From positions 1-64,000 of the forward strand of contig NZ_JAAVNE010000017.1 of NCBI RefSeq assembly GCF_012103215.1: DNA of 64,000 nucleotides, written 5' to 3'. A program made the translations under genes and the position numbers. Position 1 is the first letter of the stretch. Each line of letters begins with the position of its first letter. Of this stretch, positions 10,125 to 19,900 are shown one piece after another. Source of the DNA: Falsiroseomonas selenitidurans (GTDB lineage: Bacteria; Pseudomonadota; Alphaproteobacteria; Acetobacterales; Acetobacteraceae). The notes under the pieces were generated by a model. It made no database searches. It was not told where the DNA came from and saw only the letters and a program-made list of their open reading frames with translations.

Positions 10125-10886
10125 CTAAACCAACTTCACGATGCGTGTATCGATGAGCGCGTGCAAATGAGATCGGAGTTTGCTTGGAACATGTCCGCCT
10201 TCAATGAGCACGCCGGCTTCCATGTTTTTCTCCAAGGCATGGCCAGTCAGATTCGCGCTCGTCAAAAATGCGGCCCGGCCGTCCGAAACCGCGACCTTCG
10301 CGTGGACACGGCCGTTCACGAAGGGAACTTGTCGATCGACCCATGCGTATAGGAGGGCAGAAGGCGCGCAACCTCTCATAGTGGCAATCGGGTCGACCGA
10401 CAAACTGCCTCCTTCGTTCAGCGAAGATTCCAAGAGTATGCGGATCTCGACACCTCGCTGCGTCGCGGCGTTGAGTTCGTCGACGACTGACGAAACATCA
10501 TAGACGACAAAGCTGACTAGGAAGAGGTTGTCTTTCGCGCCTCGAATGAGGTCAAGGAGCACTTGCTCGGTGCGCCGTGTTGCGGCGTAGGGGGTCGTCG
10601 GGCCTGTCCATACGAGTTCGACCGTGGCTTCGCGCAACGTCCTCTGCCTAGCATGCGCGGCCCCGCGCAAAATGCCCGCCAGAACGTCGCCGGATATGGC
10701 CGTCCGCTCCCACTGTTCCAATAGATGATTGAGCGCTGCCCGGGCCGTCGGTGTGGCGACGAACCTGTCCAGGTTGCGCTCTCGTTCGGTCGCCCTCAAG
10801 CAACGGACACCATTTGCAAGCGCTTCGATCCTGTGAGGGGACAACAGGGCCACAAGATCGATGGCAGCCTCCAAGAGCTCTTCCAT
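10125..10886 (-). CDS. drmC: DISARM protein DrmC, phospholipase D-like
   Basis: A 253-residue protein with a C-terminal PLD-type domain, including NLFLVSFVVYDVSSVVDEL and the HxK-type catalytic motif HAKVAVSDGRAAFLTSANLT. DrmC is the PLD-family component of DISARM defence and in tested systems is not always essential. It is the last gene of the leftward operon; its ATG shares one base with the drmB stop (TGATG). Only one clear HKD motif is visible, as in other DrmC proteins, which suggests dimerisation or a non-nuclease role. Confidence 0.82.
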   Translation of the reverse strand: MEELLEAAIDLVALLSPHRIEALANGVRCLRATERERNLDRFVATPTARAALNHLLEQWERTAISGDVLAGILRGAAHARQRTLREATVELVWTGPTTPYAATRRTEQVLLDLIRGAKDNLFLVSFVVYDVSSVVDELNAATQRGVEIRILLESSLNEGGSLSVDPIATMRGCAPSALLYAWVDRQVPFVNGRVHAKVAVSDGRAAFLTSANLTGHALEKNMEAGVLIEGGHVPSKLRSHLHALIDTRIVKLV

Positions 10887-12730
10887 CAGGCTGGTGCAAA
10901 GAAGGCTGCATTAGAATTTTCGAGCGTGGGTACGACCAGGGAACGATCCAGGTGGCGATTTCCCCGCTCGCACGAGGTTTCGGAAACGAATGAACAGGCG
11001 TGACACGCTGCGCCATGCAGTGACTGGTCCTTGCTCGGATCATGTTCTGCACAAAGTGGATCGGAGGCACAGATGTGGGCGCGGTCCAGCGACTGACGTA
11101 GGAGTCGACCGAGGTTTTCGGGCTTACCGAGCTCTACGAGGCCCCCCAGCGTTCCATCGGAGTCTGCAGCGGCCGTGTAGATAAGAAATCCAGCTTGATC
11201 GCGACCGTCATCCACACCTGCATAAATCCGCTCCCGGATACTCGCGGCATTATAGCCGCACTCCAACGCCAGTTCCCGGATCAACATGTGTGCGAGGGTG
11301 TGTAGCATGACGTAGCGGACGCCCGGATAGCCTTCGTTCGGGTCGAGGTTTCGCTTGTGACGCCATCCACGGTGGCCTTGTCTGAGTCGAGCATCGACCG
11401 CTTTCACCGGATCCTTGTCCGCCCACGCCTTTAAAGCATCGGAATTGAAGCGGATGAAAATGCCTTCTCCGTGCACCTGGGTGGCTGGCACCCAATTCGG
11501 CGCGGCATGTCCGAGTGGAGCCCGTGGTGCCGCGTCGTCTCCAGTGCCCTCGTCGGGGGACTCAACTCTTGTGAACCCGAGTAGGGCATTCACTTCTCGG
11601 AGACGTTCCAACAATAGGACGCGCGTGATCACTGGACCGAAATCTGCTGGTACACTCACTTTTTTGCTCATGAAGTGAGGATAGTCGGTGGGTGGGTTAT
11701 TGGCAGTGAGAACGTCCCACTCCGGCGCCTTCAGATCACTCTGATCGACGGTTGGTCCGCCGTGGCGATGCACTTCTATTGCGTCCCAGACCTGCTCATC
11801 TGTGAAGTGCTCAATGCCGGGGAGCTGAGCGGTCTTTTTGAGCGTCTTGATGACGAAGGCGAGTTCGGTTGCAGATCCCACGTCTTCAAAGAAGGTCCAG
11901 CCATCCGCGATCAGTTGCGCTAAGGGGCTACCTGTTTGCGGAATTGCAAGAACGGAAAGCGTCACCGGAAACCAGCTGTTGGTCGCGCCTAAAAGGATTG
12001 CGCGAGGTTCCTCGGCGCAGTCGTCTGCGAAGCGGTTCATATGTGGATGCCGGCCGCGACAACCGGGCAGATTGTCCCGACCAGCCTGACCGAAAGCCTG
12101 CGCCATGTTCTTGGATGCGCCACAGCCGTCACATTTGACCCAAAGGTTCTCAGTTTGAAGAGACGCGCCGCTCTCGAAAAACCTGAGCGTCGCTCGGCAT
12201 GAGCTCGGCCCGCCATGAACAAACCAGTGCCAGGCAAAATCATCCAAATGGCCGGCACGGCAAGCCATGAGGAAGCGAGCCGGTACAGCATCGGCATCCC
12301 TGGCCCTTTGATTATTGTTTGACCCTCGACAACCTTCATGAACGAAGCGCGTCGACTCCGGACGGTACCGGTTCTCCTTTAGTTTGAACAATCCGGCATC
12401 ATAGGGCGACAGCAAGCCGCATTTCACGCAGCGAAGCCATCTCGGGAAGGGCTTCACAGGTACTCCGACCAGCGCGGCAGGAGAAAAGGGATCTACGACG
12501 TCTCGCTCGCCGATCGGCGGCATTCGCAACGAATCGACTTGGGGCCCAAGAACGCTTCGAACATTGGCGAGCAACCGCGCTTCCTGGATCGGCTGGCATC
12601 TATCTTTCTCCCAGCGATCGATCCCCATTGTGACCACCGACATGTTCGGAAGGTCGATCAAAGCTCCGGGGCCGTATGTCCAGAGCAGTTGGCTCGGTCG
12701 GACTTCGCCTACGGGTGTCCTGCTCATCAC
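10886..12730 (-). CDS. drmB: DISARM protein DrmB (DUF1998)
   Basis: A 614-residue protein with the DUF1998 C-terminal cysteine cluster, LHGAACHACSFVSETSCERGNR, and the preceding HTLAHMLIRELALECGYNAASIRERIY segment. More N-terminal Cys pairs (RCVKCGLLS, KCDGCGASK) suggest further zinc sites. DrmB partners DrmA; together they form the core DNA-loading complex of DISARM. The start overlaps the drmA stop by 4 bp (ATGA), implying coupled translation. Confidence 0.88.
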   Translation of the reverse strand: MMSRTPVGEVRPSQLLWTYGPGALIDLPNMSVVTMGIDRWEKDRCQPIQEARLLANVRSVLGPQVDSLRMPPIGERDVVDPFSPAALVGVPVKPFPRWLRCVKCGLLSPYDAGLFKLKENRYRPESTRFVHEGCRGSNNNQRARDADAVPARFLMACRAGHLDDFAWHWFVHGGPSSCRATLRFFESGASLQTENLWVKCDGCGASKNMAQAFGQAGRDNLPGCRGRHPHMNRFADDCAEEPRAILLGATNSWFPVTLSVLAIPQTGSPLAQLIADGWTFFEDVGSATELAFVIKTLKKTAQLPGIEHFTDEQVWDAIEVHRHGGPTVDQSDLKAPEWDVLTANNPPTDYPHFMSKKVSVPADFGPVITRVLLLERLREVNALLGFTRVESPDEGTGDDAAPRAPLGHAAPNWVPATQVHGEGIFIRFNSDALKAWADKDPVKAVDARLRQGHRGWRHKRNLDPNEGYPGVRYVMLHTLAHMLIRELALECGYNAASIRERIYAGVDDGRDQAGFLIYTAAADSDGTLGGLVELGKPENLGRLLRQSLDRAHICASDPLCAEHDPSKDQSLHGAACHACSFVSETSCERGNRHLDRSLVVPTLENSNAAFFAPA

Positions 12731-15700
12731 CGATTGTCCTCAGGCTTGGTCACTCGCGGTCGCCAGGCCGGGTCTATGGTCGAGCGGTCGTCCTCCATTA
12801 CGAGGCGCACACCTGGCTCTACCTCGCGCATCGACATCGGGACGGTCCAGTCAGTCCAAGGTTTGAGGCCTGGTGCTGAGAGGAGCGGATAGGCAGTGGG
12901 ACCCGCGCCACGCTTCTGATAAACGAGCGTGCGTCCGCCGACGCCCGCTTCGCTGGCCCACTCATCGGCACGACTTTTCATCTCGGCTTCGGTCAAATCC
13001 TTCTTGCCCGAGTCCTCTGTGACTTCCCAGGTTCGGGCGGTGATACTTCCAATCGTTTCCAGCATCGCATGGAGGCTCGGGCTGTTCATGGCACCGGCAC
13101 CGTCGTTCGCCGCAAACGAATCATAGGTGTGGCGCATGATGGAGAGCATCGCACCCGTAAGCCCTCGGTCCAGCGCTCGAGGTGAGAACGGCGTGACGGA
13201 TTGGGCTTCGACATGCTGGTAAAAGGTCGCGTGGTAGTGCGCGAATGTCTCGTAGTGCGACAGGTCGCGCGGCCGCGCCCAGGTCAACACAGTCGCCACT
13301 AGTCCAGGCGGCGTGCGGCCCACGCGGCTGGTCGCCTGGATGTATTCGGCAGTTCCCTTTGGCTGACCATTGACGACCATCACGCCGAGGCGATTCACGT
13401 CGACACCGACCGAAAGCATATTGGTCGCGAGGACCGCATCAATCGGTCGAGCCTCGCCCGCCTTCCTATTGGTCACCCATTTGCCTTGGACCGAGTCGAA
13501 AACCCCCTCGAAGGGAACCTCTAGCTGATCAAGATATCGCGGAATGTCCTGACTGGAGACACGCGACGTCAATTCGCTGACTTCCTCGACACGGCGCTGG
13601 GCGAGCCCAGGCCGGTCCACCAAGCTCATATTGACGCGGAAAGAACGCGTCTGGACGTCGTCTTCCGCCAACCGCTTCATGCCACCGAGTTCTCGGAGCG
13701 AGTTGAAATAGCCGACGAGCGTCATGTAGGGATCCGCTACCGGGCCGAACCGATCGAACAGGGCCTGTGCGGCGGTGAGGAATGCGGTGTATGTCCTGAT
13801 CAGAACTGCTGGACGCGAGCTACCAGGCGAACAGATGCCCATGTAGCGCCGCCCGGGCTTCTCGCTGATCGGACGTTGAACGGAAAAGAAGTTATCTTCG
13901 ACGTCCAGTCCGGTCGGAGGAAACACAGAGATCCTCCGCATGAAGACGTTTCGCACTTGATCATCGGCACGCCGCACGGTTGCTGTTGATGCGACGACCT
14001 TCGGGCGAACTTTAGTGCCGCCGAGGGTCCAGCTGCTCAGCTCATCGACGGCTGTCTCATACAGGCCCACCATCGTACCCAGTGGACCGCTGATGAGGTG
14101 GAACTCGTCCTGGATGATCAGGTCTGGTGGTCGAATGACGCGGACCGACTTTACACTGGCGGCCGGATACGCCCCCCGCGCTCGGTGTCCGGTGCCACAG
14201 TCGTGGCTCGGCCAGAGCAAACCATGGCGTGCGCACTCCTGCTCGACGCGGCCGAAAAGGTTCCGAACCTCGGGACGCCATGCCATCATCGCGAACTTGT
14301 CGACGGTCGCGATCATCATCGTCGGCGGGCGGTGATAGATTTCCTCGTCGACGACTTTCACGGGAAGCCCCGGGTGAGGCTGCCCAGTGGATTTCGCCTT
14401 CGCGAAATCGCAGCTGCCCAGCTTGTCGCCGCAGTGGATCAGCGTTCGGCCTGCGATCCTGTCCACCTCGATGTCGCGACCACCGGAGATCTCCGAACCG
14501 CACCAAGGGCAGCTGGTCAGCTGTGCAGGCGATGCAATGCCCGCCTTGTTGCGGTCGTTGTTTCGAATGGCCTCGATGGCCTGATGAGACGATTCGGTCG
14601 TGCCCGGTGTCACGCGATTGCCGACCCAGAGACCGAGGGTAAAAGGTTCCTTGCCCCAGATATTGTCGTCTGCACGACGAATGACCTCCATCGCGCAGAG
14701 CAGCGTCGTCGCCCTTTGAAACTGCTGCAGAGTCAGCAGTCGCAGAGTGTAGCGCATGATGACGGCGAGACCGCGTGATGCGTCGAGGCCGCCCAAATCG
14801 TTCTTCAGTCGGCGCATGGCCATGGCGAAGGCCGCCACACCGAGATAGGCCTCGGTCTTGCCACCACCCGTCGGGAACCAAAGGAGATCGGCGAAAGCCT
14901 CGACCGGCTTCGTCCGGTCCGGGTGTGTCGGATCGGCGAGCGACGGGATCGATAGCAGCAGGAACGCCAGCTGGAACGGGCGCCAGGATCGGTTCTTTGG
15001 CACGTCCAACGTGCTCACATCGACAGGCTCGTTCCGTCTGCGCTTCAGAGCGTAGATACTTCGGACACGCTGCATCGCCATGGACCGGTTGGCGAAGCGG
15101 AATGCCTCCAGCGCTTTCGGATCGGCGGAGAGAGTATCCATGCCTTCTCGGAGACGGCGCAGGATCTCCTCGCAGCGCTGGATGACGTCTGCCCCCGGAG
15201 CGTCGAAGCCGGTGATCTCCGACCCTAGCCGGGTTTTCTGCTCGCCTATCCAAACAGCGTAATCGTCGACGAGGCACGAGAGGGCGTCGCGGAGCGCGTC
15301 CGGTGCCATCTCCGCCAGCCGCGTCATGTCGAGCCAGCTTTCGTCGACCATCCGCCGCATGCCTGGGCGGTCCCTGAGGTCGAGGCCCGGCGTCTCAGTA
15401 ACGGCGACCTCGTAGCGCGGGATGATCTCTGTTCTGACGAGATGGGCCTTCGTCGGGTTCTCGGGCGTCGTATCGGCGTGAACGGACACCCCGTGTCCGA
15501 CCGCAAACTCCAGCCGGTTGCGATAGATGAGCGCGAGACGGTCGCGTTCAGGGTCGTCGACGACCACTTCGTTGGAGGGGCGACGCCGAAAGACCGACTT
15601 GTCCCCGTGATCTTCGGGGGCCTCGACGGTGATCTCCGGCTGGAACAGCCAGGCGCGGTCCTTGTTGTCTTCGGGTTCCAACTGCCCGTTGACGAGGAAC

Positions 15701-16725
15701 AAAGTGACCAGGCGCTCCCCCTTGTTGTTCGTCCGAACCGTGCCCTGCAGGCGGACGTCCGGTTGATCGGGATCGGGAGTGGACGGCTTGATCGGCCCGT
15801 CGACGAGCGGAACCGTGACAACGCCGCCACACGGGATGCGCTGCCAGACCCTGACCTTCACCTCCTCTTGGTGACCGGTTTGGCGATTTTTCCGGGTCTT
15901 GACGACGTCATGGTCATCATTGGGGACTCGCTCGTACCGTCCCCACCGTGAATCGACGGCCAGCTTCGCAACATCGGGCGCCACGCAGAAGGTGAGGCCC
16001 ATGCTGGAGGGAACCAGCGACTGGTTGTTCGTCGTGTCGATCTCGTCGAGCGCGTCATCTTCGGGCTCCACCCGGCCCGATGCACTGGCGAACTCGGCGC
16101 CTGGCTCGTGGAGCGGGGCCGTCCGTTCGTCCTCCAGGTCGCCAGCCTCCTCGGCTGCCGAGGCCGGTTCGACCCGTGCCGCCTGGTCGTCATCCGGCCG
16201 GCGCGGCGCCAACTTTCCGACCAAATAGCGGTCGCGGACGCTCATGTCTTTGATCAGCTCATGGGGTCCACCGGCGGGACCGAGCAGATCGTCACGCACG
16301 GCGAGTTCGAGGAGATCGCGAGTGTAAATGACATCGTTGATCAGGGGCACTGCTGCGGGGTCTGAAACGCCGAGCAGCGGCAGGATGCGGAGGAACTCGT
16401 CCCATGGCAGCCGCGCAGCAGGGCCGGTCGGCGTGGTCAACCCGAGGACTGTCAGCGCCACGGACGGATCCACGGCGTGCCAATGGTCGAAATGGATCGT
16501 GGCGCCGTCTAGGTCCGAGCGGATGCGAAGGATACGGCCCACCTCGGAGACGTTGCCGCTATCGTCCAGAACGACGACCCAATGGCCAACTTCGATTGCG
16601 GTGTGAGCAGTCGCGCTGATGTCGATGCGCACGGAATAGCGGAGCCCGCTGGACGTCCTATTGACGATCCAGGCGCTGGTGGATGGCTCCGTGGTCGTGG
16701 TCGTGGTCAGCTCAGCCATGGTCAA
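12727..16725 (-). CDS. drmA: DISARM helicase DrmA
   Basis: A 1332-residue SF2-type helicase. Walker A is WFPTGGGKTEAYLG near residue 615, the DExH-type box is IIQDEFHLISGPLGT near 870, and the C-terminal helicase segment is TNMLSVGVDVNRLGVM with QATSRVGRT near 1130. DrmA with DrmB recognises and loads on invading DNA. Four cysteines (CPWCGSE ... CGDKLGSCDF) lie between the two RecA lobes. The ATG overlaps the stop of the small upstream ORF (ATGA). Length and layout fit DrmA well. Confidence 0.9.
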   Translation of the reverse strand: MTMAELTTTTTTEPSTSAWIVNRTSSGLRYSVRIDISATAHTAIEVGHWVVVLDDSGNVSEVGRILRIRSDLDGATIHFDHWHAVDPSVALTVLGLTTPTGPAARLPWDEFLRILPLLGVSDPAAVPLINDVIYTRDLLELAVRDDLLGPAGGPHELIKDMSVRDRYLVGKLAPRRPDDDQAARVEPASAAEEAGDLEDERTAPLHEPGAEFASASGRVEPEDDALDEIDTTNNQSLVPSSMGLTFCVAPDVAKLAVDSRWGRYERVPNDDHDVVKTRKNRQTGHQEEVKVRVWQRIPCGGVVTVPLVDGPIKPSTPDPDQPDVRLQGTVRTNNKGERLVTLFLVNGQLEPEDNKDRAWLFQPEITVEAPEDHGDKSVFRRRPSNEVVVDDPERDRLALIYRNRLEFAVGHGVSVHADTTPENPTKAHLVRTEIIPRYEVAVTETPGLDLRDRPGMRRMVDESWLDMTRLAEMAPDALRDALSCLVDDYAVWIGEQKTRLGSEITGFDAPGADVIQRCEEILRRLREGMDTLSADPKALEAFRFANRSMAMQRVRSIYALKRRRNEPVDVSTLDVPKNRSWRPFQLAFLLLSIPSLADPTHPDRTKPVEAFADLLWFPTGGGKTEAYLGVAAFAMAMRRLKNDLGGLDASRGLAVIMRYTLRLLTLQQFQRATTLLCAMEVIRRADDNIWGKEPFTLGLWVGNRVTPGTTESSHQAIEAIRNNDRNKAGIASPAQLTSCPWCGSEISGGRDIEVDRIAGRTLIHCGDKLGSCDFAKAKSTGQPHPGLPVKVVDEEIYHRPPTMMIATVDKFAMMAWRPEVRNLFGRVEQECARHGLLWPSHDCGTGHRARGAYPAASVKSVRVIRPPDLIIQDEFHLISGPLGTMVGLYETAVDELSSWTLGGTKVRPKVVASTATVRRADDQVRNVFMRRISVFPPTGLDVEDNFFSVQRPISEKPGRRYMGICSPGSSRPAVLIRTYTAFLTAAQALFDRFGPVADPYMTLVGYFNSLRELGGMKRLAEDDVQTRSFRVNMSLVDRPGLAQRRVEEVSELTSRVSSQDIPRYLDQLEVPFEGVFDSVQGKWVTNRKAGEARPIDAVLATNMLSVGVDVNRLGVMVVNGQPKGTAEYIQATSRVGRTPPGLVATVLTWARPRDLSHYETFAHYHATFYQHVEAQSVTPFSPRALDRGLTGAMLSIMRHTYDSFAANDGAGAMNSPSLHAMLETIGSITARTWEVTEDSGKKDLTEAEMKSRADEWASEAGVGGRTLVYQKRGAGPTAYPLLSAPGLKPWTDWTVPMSMREVEPGVRLVMEDDRSTIDPAWRPRVTKPEDNR

Positions 16726-16940
16726 TCACTCTCCACACGTCGGTGACGCACGGCGCGGCGTTCATTGTGACGTTCGAAGAAGCGGTGCGCCAGAAGATCG
16801 TTGATCGATGCATTCCAGTGGCCACCGGGGTTACTGACATAGGCGAGGATGTCGGACTTGCTCAGCCCTGAACGTCGCGTACAGAGTTGACTGAAGGCTT
16901 TTGCCGTTTCGGACGAGAGATTTTCAGTGTATCCAATCAT
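16722..16940 (-). CDS. 72-aa hypothetical protein within the DISARM operon
   Basis: A small ORF (MIGYTENLSSETAKAFSQL...) between drmMI and drmA. It starts 6 bp after the drmMI stop and ends with an ATGA overlap onto drmA, so it is positioned as a real translated gene. It looks like a short helical protein with a SKSDILAYV segment followed by a basic tail (RRAVRHRRVE). I recognise no domain. It could be a small accessory subunit or an upstream coupler for drmA. Confidence 0.6.
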   Translation of the reverse strand: MIGYTENLSSETAKAFSQLCTRRSGLSKSDILAYVSNPGGHWNASINDLLAHRFFERHNERRAVRHRRVESD

Positions 16941-16946
16941 TTACTG

Positions 16947-19900
16947 TTATCCTTCGTCTTCTATTTCGGTCTTCCCGTCGTCTTGCTCATTAATTTCACC
17001 AAAATTACGCGCAAACGCCGATCTCACACTCGCAGTATCTACAGAGTAGGCTCGGCAGATCGCTCCTTCGATATCTTCCACTGAGTCAGTGGTGAAGGCC
17101 TCTAGATCAAATTCTTTAGGTATTGGAAACGCAGAAATCTGCGGAGGGCCAAATCTTAGGTATCCCCCGGATAGCGCAAGCCCACTGTAAAGCCCAAAAT
17201 ATATGAGCGCCCCAATTTTTGAGTTGAGAATGGCAGTAATAGTGCTTAAATTAATGCTCTCTGTGGGATCATAAATTATGACTGTCGATTTTCCCGAAAG
17301 ATACTCACCCATCGCATCATGGGCTGCAACCGGGCGTTTTGCCATTCCAGAAATAATAATCTTTTGTTTTATTGCCTGAGCGCGGCGCCCATCAGGAATT
17401 TTGCTAAGATTGGCAATTGGTTTTGTATAACGACTTTTCAAATACTGAACGGGTGAACCATCCCAAGTAGTGCGAAACGGTCGGATATTCCCACTGACAA
17501 CGAACTTACAATATCCAGCCGGTATTTCCTCCGCATCCAACTCCTTTATCGCTGGTATCATTTCGTACGCTTCTGATACGGTCGCGGCGCCTGAAACCGT
17601 AGCGAGCGTTCCAAGCGGCGTCGTCTCGCCTAGTGCAGCCTCAACAATTTCAGCGAAGTCGGTAAGAATAAACGCCCAGAGATATGAAGGTGCATTTACG
17701 AAAGCAGATTGTGTCACCGGCCGGCGCGGGCACTTTTGCATTACCTCAATCGAGGAATCAGCAGCAGTCTTCGATAGTCTTAGAACTAAAATTATTGGAT
17801 AAACACTGGCCGAGAACACCTTAACTGAAGAATAATCAGAAATAGATTGTATTTCAGCATCCCTAACAAATATTCCTCTAAGAGTTTCTGCGTACTCAGC
17901 ACTAAGGATTTTATTTGGAACAATAAATCCAACTATCCCTTCTTTTGAGCAAATCCGGATAGCTTGTTCAAAAAATAAAATGTAAAGATCGTAGCTTCCC
18001 TTCGCAGACTCAAAATGGACCGTAAGAAATTTCTTCAAGTTTCCTGTACCATCTACATCAGATTGTACTACGGCATTGACATATGGAGGATTACCTATAA
18101 TCGCATCGAAGCCTTTCCTTCCTTCGACAAACACCTCCGGATATTCTAATTGCCAATGAAAGAACTGCTCTGTTCTTTTTTCTGTTATCTTGTCGCTGTT
18201 GGAAAAGGCCTCGTCCGCATCTGAAGCCAGAACCTGCAGTTCGGTTCGTAGCTCGCGTGCTTTTTTTGAAAAATCAATGGAAATTCGGAGGAGTCTGTCA
18301 GCAATTTCAAACGGCGCTTGGAGTGCTCCTTTCGACTCACTGTCGAGTGCCGACATCGCGTCCACGTCACCGATGTCGCGAATGGGGATTGAGCGGAGGC
18401 GCATTCGAAGTTCGATGGCCTTTTCTACGGCGGCTTGAATTCTTCGCCCGAACAGCCTGAGCTGCTTCGAGCCTTTAGGGGTCATGTTGAGTTCAGTGAG
18501 TTGCCGAATGTCGTGGATCCCGAGCAGGCTGTCGCCGCTGCGCAGATTGTGGTCGAGGAAGCCGAAGGGCCGCCCCTTCGACATGGTGGTCAGCCAGAGT
18601 GAGAGCTTGGCCAGCTCCACGGCAAGCGGGTTCTTATCCACACCATAAAGGCAGCGTTCCGCCACAAGACGACGGGCGACGATGGCACGCTCCTCTGCGT
18701 CCTGCGACAGGGGATCGGAGCCGTCGGCGATGGCGCCTTCGACGATGCGCCCTTCGCTATCGATCCTCTTTCCGCCGGCCTCGGTCACCGACCAAGCTTC
18801 GACCAGACGATCCGAGAGCCACCGGCACGCCTGCACGAGGAACGCTCCGGACCCCATGGCGGGGTCGCAGACCTTCAGATCGAGCAATTTCTCCGCGCTC
18901 TTCAGCTCCCAATCCTTTGGCGCCTTGCCCTCGGCCGGGCCACGGTAGGCAACCGGCGTCAGCGTCTCCTCGACGATTTTCTCCGTCAAGCTCTTTGGCG
19001 TGTAGTGCGTGCCGCTCTCCCGTCGATCGGCGCCGAGCACAACGACTAATGCACCTTTGTGGTGCACGAGCGGATAGCCCCAAGGGTCGGTCCGCAGGAG
19101 GGACGCGTAGGGCAAGACGCGGTCGCGCAGATCAATGTCGCCGCGACAGACGGTGAGCAGCCGCGCGGCGAGACGATCGTCGGCCGCCCGATCAAGGGCG
19201 TTGCGGATGGCGGACCCCGAGCGTTCGCTCCGCTCCTTCAACAACTCGGCCACTCTTGCCGGGCTAACCAGGCGCGCCGACTCAATCTCGCCGAACGTCA
19301 CGCGCGGGCTCTCGGCCTTTGCTCCGCTGTCGAGTTCCAGCGTGACGTCGTCCACGCGCTTCACCGTGCGTTCGAGGAGACCTTCATAGACGTGCCCAAT
19401 CTGCTCCACGTCGAGCGCGCGGTAGGAGAGCGTGCGGCCTTCGAAGGTCTGGATGGCTTCCAGCAGAAGAAGAACGGTGCGGTCGTCGATCGGCAGCGGT
19501 TCGGCCGGATCGCTCCGCCAGCTCGTGCCCTTCTTTCGTCCTTCAAGGAAGGGGTAGCGATCGGGGTCGAACAGCGAACCACCGAGAGCCGGCAGGCGCA
19601 GCGTCGGGTGATCGATGCCGCCATACACGCCACGAAACAGGGCGAGCAGCCGCGACCAGGCGGATCGGCGACGCTCAAGGATCTCTTCGGAATCCGCGCG
19701 CAGCTGCATCCGCAGGCTGGAGATGGCGTAGAAGGAGTCGTAGCGGGGGTCGCCGAGCAGCAGCAGGGCGCGTTCCTCGGCAGACAGCAGGAAGACGAGC
19801 CGCATCATGACCGTAAGTCCGGCCTCGTAAAGTTCTCGCGGATCGACGTCACGCAAGAGCTCACGATTGCGATCCTGATCGGCGCGGTCGAGAGCCTGAA

